Both the position numbers and the translations under genes were made by a program. Below the pieces are notes generated by a model. It was not told where the DNA came from and did no database searches. It saw nothing but the letters and a program-made list of their open reading frames with translations. A stretch of 64,000 nucleotides of DNA from positions 1-64,000 of the forward strand of contig NZ_AFPO01000013.1 in the NCBI RefSeq assembly GCF_000218785.1. The letters are read 5' to 3'. Source of the stretch: Idiomarina sp. A28L (lineage in GTDB: Bacteria; Pseudomonadota; Gammaproteobacteria; Enterobacterales; Alteromonadaceae). Each line of letters begins with the position of its first letter. The first letter of the stretch is position 1. Below, in pieces: positions 17,815 through 27,938 of the stretch.

Positions 17815-19386
17815 CTATTCTTGCTCTTCGGCCTTAGCTTGCCGAACCATTTCCCGAACATTCGCCAACATTGCTTGCGCATCATAAAGCACGCCATCGC
17901 GCATGGTATAAAGCACACCTTGGCTACGAGTTGCTTCATTCTCACTGTTGAGCATGTAGTGCCCCGTTCCATACAACACTTTGAAATTACGCAATGGGTT
18001 CTCTTTTACAATCACCAAATCAGCTTTTTTACCCGGAATAACACTACCAATTTCATCTTCCAAGCCTAACGCTTCAGCACCCGAAAGCGTTGCCGCCCGA
18101 ATTACTTCTAATGGGTTAAAGCCAGCTTCGCGCAATAATTCTAGTTCTTGCACATAGCCAAAACCATAAATCTTGTAGATATAACCCGCATCGGAACCCG
18201 TGGTTACCCGGCCACCATGATTTTTAAAATCATTCAAAAAGGCCATCCACAAACGATAATTTTCACGCCACGCAATTTCATCATCGGTTGTCCAATCAAA
18301 CCAATATGAACCGTGAGCATATCGGCTCGGAGTAAAAAAGCGTTCCAGCGTAGGCAAGGTATAATCCGCGTGCCATTCAGCATTGCGCTGGGCACTGGCA
18401 TTGCGGCTCGCTTCATAAATAGTAAGGGTTGGATTAATAGTAAAATCCATTTCTATCAACGTATCGCGAACATAGTTCCAGCGTTCACTGCCCGGTTTTG
18501 CGGCTTGTGCCCACAAACGCCCTGCTTCACTGAAACGATCTTGCTCATTTTGATAATTGTAATCGGCAGAGTAATCTTGAATCACCCGATCGGTAAACAA
18601 TGCTTCCGGTAAGCCATACCAATGTTCCATACTAGTTAAGCCCATGGCGGCAGAATCAAGCACATTGGTGCGCACTACATTTAGCTGAGCATGGTGCATC
18701 ATAGTGCCGAGCCCTAATGAATTCGCTGTTTGAATAGCCGCTGCAATTACCCGTGGTGGTGCGCCAAAAAACTTCACGCCTTGCGCACCTTTCTCGGCCG
18801 CTTGCTCAACCCAAGCCGTGGCTTGCTCGGCAGAAATAATCGGCTCACTCGAGCCCATACCAAATCCAGCATAAGGAATAACTCTCGGGGCTACAATTTC
18901 ATGAGCCGCCGCTTTACGAGCTTCTTCCACTGTCCATTCTAAGCCACGAAAACTTCCCGGCTCACGCACTGTAGTAATGCCATGGGCAAGCCACAGCTGA
19001 TAAACATACTCAGGGGGAATATTCGGTGCTGAACCGCCGGTATGGCCATGCATATCAACAAAACCGGGCAACACGTAATGGCCACTAATATCTATTTCGC
19101 GATCACCGGGCCGCGCTTCTGGGCGGCGGTTTTCCAAAATCGGTACTCCGGGATAACCCACCACATCAACACGAACTATTCTATCGCCTTCGATCACGAT
19201 ATCTACCGGCCCTACCGGTGGTGCGCCTTCACCATTTACTAGCGTGCCACCGCGCAAAATTATGCGCTGGAATGGCCCTTCGCTCACAGATTCCTCTGCG
19301 TACACAGGCGTGCTATTAATGCTGAAAGCAACCACAACAAGCGCAAAGCTCATTGCAAAAACCGACATAATCCGTGAAGTACTCAT
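17815..19386 (-). CDS. Secreted amidohydrolase family protein
   Basis: A 523-residue metal-dependent hydrolase of the amidohydrolase superfamily (imidazolonepropionase/prolidase-like group). A signal peptide is visible (hydrophobic residues about 9-27, likely cleavage after PVYA). The metal-binding HGHTGG follows GFVDM at about 113-118; MHHA and GSDAGY supply further ligands. The end IGSVIPGKKADLVIVKENP is the typical amidohydrolase C-terminus. The substrate is unknown; related periplasmic enzymes cleave dipeptides or cyclic amides. The gene lies convergent to 6S RNA and between it and the cyclo-ligase gene, a place usually empty in gammaproteobacteria. Confidence 0.88.
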   Translation of the reverse strand: MSTSRIMSVFAMSFALVVVAFSINSTPVYAEESVSEGPFQRIILRGGTLVNGEGAPPVGPVDIVIEGDRIVRVDVVGYPGVPILENRRPEARPGDREIDISGHYVLPGFVDMHGHTGGSAPNIPPEYVYQLWLAHGITTVREPGSFRGLEWTVEEARKAAAHEIVAPRVIPYAGFGMGSSEPIISAEQATAWVEQAAEKGAQGVKFFGAPPRVIAAAIQTANSLGLGTMMHHAQLNVVRTNVLDSAAMGLTSMEHWYGLPEALFTDRVIQDYSADYNYQNEQDRFSEAGRLWAQAAKPGSERWNYVRDTLIEMDFTINPTLTIYEASRNASAQRNAEWHADYTLPTLERFFTPSRYAHGSYWFDWTTDDEIAWRENYRLWMAFLNDFKNHGGRVTTGSDAGYIYKIYGFGYVQELELLREAGFNPLEVIRAATLSGAEALGLEDEIGSVIPGKKADLVIVKENPLRNFKVLYGTGHYMLNSENEATRSQGVLYTMRDGVLYDAQAMLANVREMVRQAKAEEQE

Positions 19387-19579
19387 GGGGAAACCTTGTA
19401 TTTGAATGTTATATTGTGGTTATTATCTGAATTCAAGCGAGCTTAGTTTCGCAAGCTCTGTGATGGCTGTAAAGCAGCAACCGATAACTGTGCGTATAAA
19501 TCGGTTCTATGGCATCTTCACCTTAATACTAACGCGGCCGCGGCACGGGCTACAGAAACCAAGCTAAATTCAACTAAAC

Positions 19580-20248
19580 ATGAGTAGAACTGTGAGTAAG
19601 AACTTAATCAGTACACCACCCACAATGAGCCGACAGCAATTACGCCACCATTTTCGCCAATGCCGAAATGAGCTTAGCGCCAGTGATAAACGAACTGCGA
19701 ACCAAAATATTACACAAAAACTTACTCAGTTCATTAGCAAAAACCCCGGTGTGCAAACGGTGGCTGCTTATCTAAGTAACGATGGCGAGCCTGATCTAAG
19801 CGCATTTATCGAGGCCATGTGGGCAGCCAATATCCGTGTGGCCTTACCGGTACTTCACCCGGTAGTAGCCGGGCATTTGTTATTTCTCAACTACACTTCA
19901 CAATCGAAAATGCATCAGAATCAATTTGCTATTGCTGAGCCGAAACTTGCTTGCCAGCAAATAATTCCAATTGCAAAAATCGATTTGATTTGCATGCCTT
20001 TGGTTGCCTTTGATTCTCAAGGCAATAGGTTGGGAATGGGTGGTGGTTTTTATGATAGAACCTTAGCGGGCTGCCACCGAAATGCATATCCAAATTTGCA
20101 GCTTATGGGTATCGCTCATGATTGCCAACAAGCTACGCAATTGCCAACAGAAAAATGGGATATTCCGCTAGCTCATGTAATAACGCCCAGCAAACATTGG
20201 CAATTTTCAACGCACAGCGCTTTTAGCACTGACAGCTCAGCTGATTAG
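19580..20248 (+). CDS. ygfA: 5-formyltetrahydrofolate cyclo-ligase
   Basis: A 222-residue enzyme converting 5-formyl-THF with ATP to 5,10-methenyl-THF. Visible are the N-terminal basic RQQLRHHFRQCRNEL (substrate and ATP contacts) and the C-terminal signature GNRLGMGGGFYDR. The annotated start may be too early: a second Met at 19625 (MSRQQLRHHF) matches the family's usual N-terminus. Neither has a clear Shine-Dalgarno. In many gammaproteobacteria this gene directly follows ssrS and is co-transcribed with it; here an amidohydrolase gene separates them. Confidence 0.92.
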   Translation: MSRTVSKNLISTPPTMSRQQLRHHFRQCRNELSASDKRTANQNITQKLTQFISKNPGVQTVAAYLSNDGEPDLSAFIEAMWAANIRVALPVLHPVVAGHLLFLNYTSQSKMHQNQFAIAEPKLACQQIIPIAKIDLICMPLVAFDSQGNRLGMGGGFYDRTLAGCHRNAYPNLQLMGIAHDCQQATQLPTEKWDIPLAHVITPSKHWQFSTHSAFSTDSSAD

Positions 20249-20313
20249 CCGTATAATATCTATCCATTCTCGCACGCCGTAACTATTTAACTTAACAGCA
20301 AGGATTCCGAGCA

Positions 20314-20997
20314 ATGGCAGAGCCTACCAACCCGCAAGATCGCGCAAAAAAACAAGCCGCTGAAGCAGCCATTGAATTCATCCAACCCGGAATGATTGTT
20401 GGCGTTGGCACTGGTTCCACGGTGAATTACTTTATTGATGCCCTCGCTAATATTAAGCAGGAAATTGAAGGCGCAGTGAGCAGTTCTGAGGCGTCAACTC
20501 AGCGTTTAAAAAGCCATGGCATTCCGGTTTATGATTTAAATGGCGCCGGCGCTATTCAAGTATATGTTGATGGTGCCGATGAAATTACCCCACAACTACA
20601 TATGATTAAAGGGGGTGGCGGCGCGCTTACTCGTGAAAAAATTGTAGCCGCTGTTGCTGAAACCTTTATCTGCATTACCGACGATTCCAAACAAGTAAAG
20701 GTGTTAGGTGATTTTCCCCTGCCCGTTGAAGTGATTCCGATGGCGCGCTCTTACGTTGCCCGCGAAATCGTAAAGCTGGGCGGCGATCCGGTTTATCGAG
20801 ATGGTGTGGTAACCGATAACGGTAACGTTATTCTCGATGTTTATAATCTGCATATCGATAACCCTATAGAACTTGAAGGCAAACTCAATCAAATTACCGG
20901 GGTAGTAACCAACGGGTTGTTCGCAGCCCGCGGCGCCGATATTGCGCTAATAAGTAATGGCGATACGCTAACAACACTGCGCAAAGAGAATGATTAG
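20314..20997 (+). CDS. rpiA: Ribose-5-phosphate isomerase A
   Basis: A 227-residue RpiA, interconverting ribose-5-phosphate and ribulose-5-phosphate. The motifs are [13 protein letters not shown] (phosphate loop), SSEAST, DGADEI with the active-site acids, and [12 protein letters not shown] with the catalytic Lys region. The length fits (219 in E. coli). CAAGGA lies upstream. serA starts 33 bases later in the same direction, the common rpiA-serA order. Confidence 0.97.
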   Translation: MAEPTNPQDRAKKQAAEAAIEFIQPGMIVGVGTGSTVNYFIDALANIKQEIEGAVSSSEASTQRLKSHGIPVYDLNGAGAIQVYVDGADEITPQLHMIKGGGGALTREKIVAAVAETFICITDDSKQVKVLGDFPLPVEVIPMARSYVAREIVKLGGDPVYRDGVVTDNGNVILDVYNLHIDNPIELEGKLNQITGVVTNGLFAARGADIALISNGDTLTTLRKEND

Positions 20998-21030
20998 CGG
21001 CGATAACTAATTTCTGGATAAGGATTCAAT

Positions 21031-22263
21031 ATGGCACCCGTTTTATCGCTAGCGAAAAAGAAGATAAAAATTCTCTTGCTCGAAGGGGTGCATGAAAGCG
21101 CCGTTACCTGTTTTCAGCAGCATGGTTACCATGAAATTGATAGCAAACCCACAGCAATGAATGAGAATGAACTTGCCGATATTATCGGTGAGTATCATTT
21201 TGTGGGCATTCGTTCTCGCACCCAGTTAAGCCGAAAAGTTCTCGCCAAAGCGGAAAAACTAAATGCCATTGGCTGCTTTTGCATTGGTACCAATCAAGTT
21301 GATACCCAAGCGGCCCGTGAGCTTGGTATTCCAGTATTTAATGCGCCGTTTTCAAACACCCGCAGTGTGGCTGAATTAGTGCTCGCAGAAATGATAATGC
21401 TCCTGCGCAAAGTGCCAGAAAAAAGCGCGGCTTGCCATCAAGGTGGCTGGCTAAAATCAGCGGCGGGCTCTCATGAGGCGCGCGGCAAAACGCTGGGCAT
21501 TATTGGCTATGGCCATATTGGAACACAGCTTGGCATACTTGCCGAACAGCTTGGTATGCGCGTGGTGTTTCATGATATTGAAACTAAATTATCGCTCGGC
21601 AATGCTTTGCCTATGCCCTCACTCGCAGCGCTTTTGCAAACCAGTGATGTGGTGAGTTTACATGTACCAGAAACCGAACTTACCCAAAACCTAATCGCCG
21701 CCAGTGAACTTGAGCTAATGAAGCCAGGTTCTTCGCTGATTAACGCTTCGCGCGGCCAAGTGGTAGATTTAGAGGCATTAGCGAACTCGCTAAAAAATGG
21801 ACATCTTGCAGGTGCCGCCATTGATGTATTCCCAGTAGAGCCGAAAGGTAATAACGATACCTTTGTTTCACCGTTACGCGGCTTAACGAATGTAATTCTC
21901 ACTCCGCATATCGGTGGCTCTACCCAAGAAGCGCAAGAAAACATTGGCACTGAAGTAGCCCATAAGCTCATTAAATATTCAGATAATGGCTCTACGTTAT
22001 CAGCAGTGAACTTCCCGGAAGTAAGCTTGCCAGTTCATGAGGGCAGCAGCCGCTTATTACACATTCACCGTAATCAACCCGGTGTGCTAACGCGGATCAA
22101 CCAAATTTTTGCTGAATTAGGTGTGAATATTTCCGGCCAATATTTGCGCACCGATAGTGAACTCGGTTATGTGGTAATGGATGTTGATAGCGAGCAAGCA
22201 GATACTGCTTTAGAGCAATTAAAAGAGGTGGCGGGTACTATTCGTTGCCGGGTTTTACACTAA
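21031..22263 (+). CDS. serA: D-3-phosphoglycerate dehydrogenase
   Basis: A 410-residue first enzyme of serine synthesis, the same length as E. coli SerA. The Rossmann motif GIIGYGHIGTQLG, the catalytic Arg in INASRGQVVDLEAL and the catalytic His in LTPHIGGSTQEAQ are present. A C-terminal ACT domain (about residues 336-410) is expected to bind serine for feedback inhibition. The Shine-Dalgarno AAGGAT precedes ATG. It ends before a strong hairpin shared with phoU. Confidence 0.97.
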   Translation: MAPVLSLAKKKIKILLLEGVHESAVTCFQQHGYHEIDSKPTAMNENELADIIGEYHFVGIRSRTQLSRKVLAKAEKLNAIGCFCIGTNQVDTQAARELGIPVFNAPFSNTRSVAELVLAEMIMLLRKVPEKSAACHQGGWLKSAAGSHEARGKTLGIIGYGHIGTQLGILAEQLGMRVVFHDIETKLSLGNALPMPSLAALLQTSDVVSLHVPETELTQNLIAASELELMKPGSSLINASRGQVVDLEALANSLKNGHLAGAAIDVFPVEPKGNNDTFVSPLRGLTNVILTPHIGGSTQEAQENIGTEVAHKLIKYSDNGSTLSAVNFPEVSLPVHEGSSRLLHIHRNQPGVLTRINQIFAELGVNISGQYLRTDSELGYVVMDVDSEQADTALEQLKEVAGTIRCRVLH

Positions 22264-22307
22264 ACCTGCGTTTACACTAAGCACGCGTTACAGTTATGCA
22301 AATACAA

Positions 22308-22334
22308 AAGAGCCAGTTCAGTGAACTGGCTCTT
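22308..22334. terminator. Bidirectional terminator between serA and phoU
   Basis: AAGAGCCAGTTC (22308-22319) and GAACTGGCTCTT (22323-22334) form a 12-base perfect stem with a three-base loop. TCTATTTT follows on the plus strand and TTTGTATT on the minus strand. Confidence 0.88.
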
Positions 22335-22355
22335 CTATTTTCAATCGCATTTAAG

Positions 22356-23069
22356 TTAGCGGCCGCGAACCGTATTTTCCATCATTTCCGGTGAAATATG
22401 GCGAACATCTTTACCGCGCACAAAATAGATAATGTACTCAGAAATGTTTTGGCACCGATCGCCAATACGCTCTAACGAACGAGCCGACCACATTACATCC
22501 ATAATTTTCGGAATACTGCGTGGATCTTCCATCATGTACGTCATCAGCTGTCGCGTAAGGGCTTCATACTGACGATCCGCATTCGCATCCATTTGGTGAA
22601 CACTGTAAGCCGCCTCTTCATCCATGCGCGCAAAGGCATCGAGTACATTACGCAGCATTGAAAGCACTTGTTGGCCTAAATTCTCCAGGCTCACCAACAG
22701 ATCTTCTTGGTTTTTATCAAACGAAGCTTTCGCCACATGTGCTAAGCGTTCAGCTTCATCACCAATGCGCTCTAGATCAGAGATAGTTTTAATTACCGCC
22801 AGCACCAAACGTAAATCACTTGCAGTAGGTTGGCGCTTAGCAATAATCTGCCCACAAGCTGCATCGATTTGCATTTCCATGGCATTAATTTTGCCATCAT
22901 TATCTAAAACGCGATCGGCAAGCTCAGTATCGTTGTTTTGAATGGCCGTAAGCGCATCGCTAAGCTGCTTCTCTACCAAGCCACCCATTGTGAGTACTTG
23001 ATTACGCACACTGCCAAGCTCTTCATTAAACCTACCGGAAATGTGCTTACCAACGTTAAATTTATCCAT
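22356..23069 (-). CDS. phoU: Phosphate-specific transport system accessory protein PhoU
   Basis: A 237-residue helical protein with two PhoU repeats (about residues 20-105 and 125-210; the second contains RSLERIGDRCQNISEYIIYFV). It links PstSCAB with PhoR, so that high phosphate silences the regulon. It is the last gene of the pst run, 27 bases after pstB. Confidence 0.97.
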   Translation of the reverse strand: MDKFNVGKHISGRFNEELGSVRNQVLTMGGLVEKQLSDALTAIQNNDTELADRVLDNDGKINAMEMQIDAACGQIIAKRQPTASDLRLVLAVIKTISDLERIGDEAERLAHVAKASFDKNQEDLLVSLENLGQQVLSMLRNVLDAFARMDEEAAYSVHQMDANADRQYEALTRQLMTYMMEDPRSIPKIMDVMWSARSLERIGDRCQNISEYIIYFVRGKDVRHISPEMMENTVRGR

Positions 23070-23096
23070 TTTCTGCCTCTACTTTAGCTGCACTGT

Positions 23097-23912
23097 TTAA
23101 CCGTAACGGCCGGTAATATAATCTTCGGTTTGTTTCATACTTGGCGTAGTAAACAACGAGTTTGTATCAGTGTATTCAATCAACTTACCCATGTATAGAA
23201 ACGCTGTTTGATCTGATACACGTGCCGCCTGCTGCATGTTGTGCGTTACAATCACTACGGTGAATTGCGATTTCAGTTCTGTTATCAATTCTTCAATTGT
23301 TAGTGTTGAAAGTGGGTCGAGTGCTGAAGTTGGCTCATCTAGCAGCAATACTTCAGGCTCAATGGCAATTGCGCGGGCGATTACCAAACGCTGCTGTTGC
23401 CCACCCGATAAACTAAACGCGCTTTCTTTCAATCGATCTTTTACTTCGTTCCAAAGCGCTGCGCCTTTGAGCGAGCGTTCCACCACTTCATCAAGGGTGC
23501 GGCGATCATTTACGCCCATCAGGCGCAAGCCATATACCACATTCTCGTAAATTGATTTTGGAAACGGGTTCGGCCGCTGGAATACCATACCTACTTTACG
23601 GCGCAATGCAGCCACATCAACACTACGATCATAAATATTATCACCGTGCAGTAAAATTTCGCCATCTACTCGGCAGGTTTCTACTAAATCGTTCATTCGG
23701 TTGATACAACGCAACAAAGTTGATTTACCGCAACCTGAAGGCCCGATAAACGCGGTTACCCGGCCTTTTGGGATATCCATGGTAATGCCATCAAGCGCTT
23801 GCGTTTCACCGTAGTATAAATCTAAATCGCGAATACTTAGCGCTATCTGTTCTTCAGATAACGCATTTACATCAATTTTATCTAACTTATTCTCTGTATT
23901 TACAGTGATCAT
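23097..23912 (-). CDS. pstB: Phosphate ABC transporter ATP-binding protein PstB
   Basis: A 271-residue ATPase of the high-affinity phosphate importer. Walker A is GPSGCGKST, the signature [14 protein letters not shown] and Walker [14 protein letters not shown]. The start chosen is ATG 23910-23912 (MITVNTEN), with AGGA upstream. A longer frame reaching 23978 would overlap pstA and add a tail unlike the family. It partners PstC and PstA. Confidence 0.96.
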   Translation of the reverse strand: MITVNTENKLDKIDVNALSEEQIALSIRDLDLYYGETQALDGITMDIPKGRVTAFIGPSGCGKSTLLRCINRMNDLVETCRVDGEILLHGDNIYDRSVDVAALRRKVGMVFQRPNPFPKSIYENVVYGLRLMGVNDRRTLDEVVERSLKGAALWNEVKDRLKESAFSLSGGQQQRLVIARAIAIEPEVLLLDEPTSALDPLSTLTIEELITELKSQFTVVIVTHNMQQAARVSDQTAFLYMGKLIEYTDTNSLFTTPSMKQTEDYITGRYG

Positions 23913-23949
23913 AGTTATTCCTATCGAAATTGAATTCGGCGGCTTGAGC

Positions 23950-25605
23950 TTAGTGCTCAAGCGCTCTGAATTTTTCACGTAAGCGGTTACGCACGCCGAT
24001 TGCCGTTAAGTTCAAACCTACTATTACCGTGATAAGTAAGAATGAAGTGGCATAAACGAGTGGCCGTGCTGCTTCAACGTTCGGGCTCTGGAAACCAACA
24101 TCATAAATGTGGAAACCTAGGTGCATAAATTTGCGATCTAGATGCAAGAACGGGAAGTTACCATCAACTGGCAATGCCGGAGCTGATTTAACTACACCTA
24201 CAAGCATCAATGGCGCTACTTCACCGGCTGCTCGCGCTACCGCTAAAATTAGGCCTGTCATGATGGCTGGCGATGCCATTGGCAAAATAATGCGCCAAAT
24301 TGTTTCCGCTTTAGTAGCACCTAGCGCCAATGAGCCTTCACGAACGGCACTCGGAATACGCGATAAGCCTTCCTCGGTAGATACAATAACAACAGGCAAG
24401 GTGAGTATCGCCAGCGTTAACGCCGACCACAATACACCCGGTGTTCCAAACGTTGGGTTCGGCAACGATTCTGGGTAGAAGATCTGATCGAGCGTACCAC
24501 CTACCATGTAAACGAAGAAACCTAAACCAAACACGCCATAAACAATAGAAGGAACACCCGCTAAGTTAATAACCGCAATACGAATCAGTTTAGTAATCGC
24601 GTTTTTACCTGCATATTCGTGCAAATAGATAGCAGCAATAACACCAAACGGAGTAACAATCACCGACATTAACAATACCATAAACACGGTACCGAAAATT
24701 GCTGGGAATACACCACCTTCGGTGTTTGATTCACGCGGATCTTCAGTAAGGAACTTACCGATCTGTGAAAAGAAGTAGCCCCACTTTTGCAGTAAGTTAA
24801 TATCATTCGACCAAGTAGCATTAAGCACCATGTTCATGCTCATGCGAACTTGCTCACCGCGCATATCAATCATTACCACGCCATCGCGTTCGCTTTCTGC
24901 ACGCACGGCGAACAAAGCTTGCTCTACTTCGCGATATTCGTTGCGCAAAGCCTCTTCCTGAGCTTGAATTTCCGCTTCCGCCTCATCGGTGTAACTATTA
25001 TTTAGCTCTAAACGGCGGCGATCTAAGCGCAGTTGATCGAGTTGATAATTAATCCGTGCGATTGGCCCCTTAGAGATAGCCTCTGCTTCATTGCGAAGTT
25101 CTAGGGCACGCTGCATTCGTTTGCGCAGCTCAACCTTAATATCCGCTTGATCAGTTACCACTGATTCGCCGTTTTCCAACACATCATGCAGATAGCCGTA
25201 AAAATTACCATTTCGTGCCCGCTCAAGCACCACCAAATCTTTCGGTGTTTCTAAGCGCACAACATCGGGCTCTAAAACCCAAGTAAAATCCAAAGGTACA
25301 AATTCACGGTTACCAATTTTAACGAGATAGCGAACTACGAACTCATCATCGATTTCGCTAACATCAACGCCCGCATCTGATAAACGCGTAACTGGAATAC
25401 GCTCTCGTTCGTAGATTTCGCCAATCAGTGTTTGTCGTTCTGTATCGCTGAAATGGAATTCATAGATATCAGCTGGCCAAAAGAAACTTAAGCCACGCCA
25501 AGCGATTAAGGCTACAAGGCCAAGCACCGCTATCAAGGCAACGCTTACGCTGCCCGCTGTCATCCAAATCCAAGGAGAGCCTGATTTAAACCAATTATTC
25601 ATCAT
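23950..25605 (-). CDS. pstA: Phosphate ABC transporter permease PstA (long form)
   Basis: A 551-residue inner-membrane permease, almost twice the E. coli length (296). One membrane segment (about residues 14-36) is followed by a 230-residue periplasmic insert rich in charged residues, with a predicted coiled coil around 165-235. The usual permease core (about 290-540) then follows, with the EAA-type loop [22 protein letters not shown]. Long forms of this kind occur in several marine gammaproteobacteria. It lies eight bases from pstC, so is co-translated. Confidence 0.94.
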   Translation of the reverse strand: MMNNWFKSGSPWIWMTAGSVSVALIAVLGLVALIAWRGLSFFWPADIYEFHFSDTERQTLIGEIYERERIPVTRLSDAGVDVSEIDDEFVVRYLVKIGNREFVPLDFTWVLEPDVVRLETPKDLVVLERARNGNFYGYLHDVLENGESVVTDQADIKVELRKRMQRALELRNEAEAISKGPIARINYQLDQLRLDRRRLELNNSYTDEAEAEIQAQEEALRNEYREVEQALFAVRAESERDGVVMIDMRGEQVRMSMNMVLNATWSNDINLLQKWGYFFSQIGKFLTEDPRESNTEGGVFPAIFGTVFMVLLMSVIVTPFGVIAAIYLHEYAGKNAITKLIRIAVINLAGVPSIVYGVFGLGFFVYMVGGTLDQIFYPESLPNPTFGTPGVLWSALTLAILTLPVVIVSTEEGLSRIPSAVREGSLALGATKAETIWRIILPMASPAIMTGLILAVARAAGEVAPLMLVGVVKSAPALPVDGNFPFLHLDRKFMHLGFHIYDVGFQSPNVEAARPLVYATSFLLITVIVGLNLTAIGVRNRLREKFRALEH

Positions 25606-25613
25606 CGCGCCCC

Positions 25614-27908
25614 TTATAACGAACTGTATTTTTCACGTAAACGCTGGCGCACAAATTCCGCCACCGTATTAAACGCAAAAGTGAATACAAACAACACAAA
25701 CGCAGCAAGGAATAGAATTCGATAGTGAGTACTTCCCACTTCCGATTCCGGCATTTCCACCGCAATGTTTGCAGATAAGGTGCGCATCCCTTCGAAGATA
25801 TTCCAATCCATAATAGGCGTGTTACCGGTAGCCATAAGTACGATCATTGTTTCTCCAACCGCGCGGCCTAACCCCATCATTACCGCCGAGAATATTCCGG
25901 GGCTTGCTGTGAGTAAGATAACGCGTGTTAGGGTTTGCCATTCAGTAGCACCTAAGGCTAACGAACCGCTAGAAAGATGCTTAGGAACGCTAAATACAGC
26001 ATCTTCCGCAATAGAGAAGATAGTAGGGATAACGGCAAAGCCCATGGCGATACCTACAATCAAAGCATTTCGTTGATCGAAATTAATACCTAACGTATTG
26101 GTTAAATAGCCGCGAGTATCACCTTCAAAAAACCAAAGTTCTAACGTGCCACTCATGGCGAATGAACCCCAACCAATAAACAACACTACCGGAATAAGCA
26201 ACATTGCTGCACGGCCATCGGTAACTTTGTTGCGTATGTTGGTTGGCAATAAATGCCATAAGAACGCAGCCAAAATAATAGAAATGGGCAACAGCAGCAC
26301 AAACGCGAGGAACCCTGGTAGCTGGTTCTCAATCAACGGTGCCAACCAAAGGCCCGCTAAGAAACCTAAAATAACCGTTGGCAAGGCTTCCATAATTTCG
26401 ATGGTTGGCTTTACTACTTTACGTAGCGAGGGTGTCATGAAATACGCTGTGTAAACCGCGGCAGCCAAACCAATCGGCACCGCAATCAACATCGCGTAAA
26501 ACGCTGCTTTTATGGTGCCGAATGAGATTGGTACCAATGAAAATTTTGGTTCAAAATTATCTGAGCCTGAAGTAGATTGCCAAGTATAACCGGGCTCATC
26601 GTAATTTTCGTACCAAACTTGCCCCCAAATACCGCTCCAACTTACTTCTGGATGCTCATTGTGCAGTGTCATTACATTCAGCTCGCCATCACTAATGGCC
26701 ACTAAATGATTAGCTCGTGGGCCAACCGCTGCTTGCTCTACCGCAACACCTGCAGGGTTGCCTTTAAATAGCTCACGGTTCGATGTGGTATGAAATATAC
26801 CAATTTCTCCAGTTTCCGCTATCGCATAAAAGCTCCGGCGATATTGTTCTGGAACGATATCTGCAACGGCCGCACCTAAATCGAAACTACGAATCGGCTG
26901 AAACTGCCTCTCACCGCCACCACTTACTTCGAACCACTGGCTGATGTAGCCAGAATCATGGCCAATCATTAATGAGCTTTCACCCGCAAGCAAGGCTAAC
27001 GAGGTAATAGCACCACGGGTGCCATCTGTTGAAATAATTTGGCTTTCGGTAATATTGTTCATATCTTGCAAGTTAAAGATGTGAACCCGTTGATCACCAC
27101 TGCCATTAACCTGCACCATCAACTGCCGCAAATTCGGAGTAAGTAATAACTCACCTACTTCACCGCGCACTGGAATTTCTGCTCGCTGGCTGCTCCAGGT
27201 GAAACGCCGGGTCATCATGTTTTGGCGACCAGTAACACGGCTCACCACCAAGCGTTTATCTTCTGTAACTGCCGCGAACATCATACTTTCGCCATCGCGC
27301 TCAAACGCCAACCGCTCAATACTTGCCCCTTCACTATCGACAACCATTGGCTCGCTGCCATACGGCTTGGTTAAAGAAGGTTCGATAGAGCGAATATCAT
27401 TTGGGTAGGTAATCTGAAACTCGGGCCGAACAACTAGGGCAGAGCCATTTGTATAACCTACTGCATAATCACCAGTAGCTTGGCTAGCCCGTGCTATTGC
27501 CGAAAGGCCAACTTCAGGGCTTGTTCCATGAATGACACTTGTATCTAATAAAATTTCGCCAGCATTTCGTTTTACCGCGGAATCAGCATCGCGATCGTTA
27601 TCAAGAGTGCGTAAATGAAAGAACACAAAGCGGCCATCAGTGGTTACTCGATAACCTACTTCAGCCCGTGCTTCCATTCCCAACATAATGGTTTCTGCAC
27701 TACCACCGGGAATTGCATAACGTTCACCTTCTTCTATGGATGCTGATTTAAAAATCGGTAGCACCACATAAAGTAGGTAGAAAAAGATGAGTAAGAGCGC
27801 AATTAAAACCAAACCGCCGCCAAGGGTTACCCCAAAGCGAGCGGCACGGTCTTTAATTAGGCGCGTCCGACCAGCAGAAAACTGCGAGGAGGTCTTCGAC
27901 ATTGCCAT
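25614..27908 (-). CDS. pstC: Phosphate ABC transporter permease PstC (long form)
   Basis: A 764-residue permease; E. coli PstC has 319. After one membrane segment (about 28-51) comes a periplasmic domain of about 400 residues with repeated strand patterns suggesting a beta-propeller. The permease core follows (about 470-760), with the EAA loop [22 protein letters not shown]. The enlarged periplasmic parts of PstC and PstA probably face each other, and may affect docking of PstS. It lies 30 bases after pstS. Confidence 0.94.
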   Translation of the reverse strand: MAMSKTSSQFSAGRTRLIKDRAARFGVTLGGGLVLIALLLIFFYLLYVVLPIFKSASIEEGERYAIPGGSAETIMLGMEARAEVGYRVTTDGRFVFFHLRTLDNDRDADSAVKRNAGEILLDTSVIHGTSPEVGLSAIARASQATGDYAVGYTNGSALVVRPEFQITYPNDIRSIEPSLTKPYGSEPMVVDSEGASIERLAFERDGESMMFAAVTEDKRLVVSRVTGRQNMMTRRFTWSSQRAEIPVRGEVGELLLTPNLRQLMVQVNGSGDQRVHIFNLQDMNNITESQIISTDGTRGAITSLALLAGESSLMIGHDSGYISQWFEVSGGGERQFQPIRSFDLGAAVADIVPEQYRRSFYAIAETGEIGIFHTTSNRELFKGNPAGVAVEQAAVGPRANHLVAISDGELNVMTLHNEHPEVSWSGIWGQVWYENYDEPGYTWQSTSGSDNFEPKFSLVPISFGTIKAAFYAMLIAVPIGLAAAVYTAYFMTPSLRKVVKPTIEIMEALPTVILGFLAGLWLAPLIENQLPGFLAFVLLLPISIILAAFLWHLLPTNIRNKVTDGRAAMLLIPVVLFIGWGSFAMSGTLELWFFEGDTRGYLTNTLGINFDQRNALIVGIAMGFAVIPTIFSIAEDAVFSVPKHLSSGSLALGATEWQTLTRVILLTASPGIFSAVMMGLGRAVGETMIVLMATGNTPIMDWNIFEGMRTLSANIAVEMPESEVGSTHYRILFLAAFVLFVFTFAFNTVAEFVRQRLREKYSSL

Positions 27909-27938
27909 ATCTAAATTAACCTTAATTTACGTGTTAAC

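Noticed and set aside
17594-18069. Several open frames on both strands over the 6S RNA
   Set aside because: They overlap the structured RNA or the amidohydrolase end, lack ribosome-binding sites and resemble no family.
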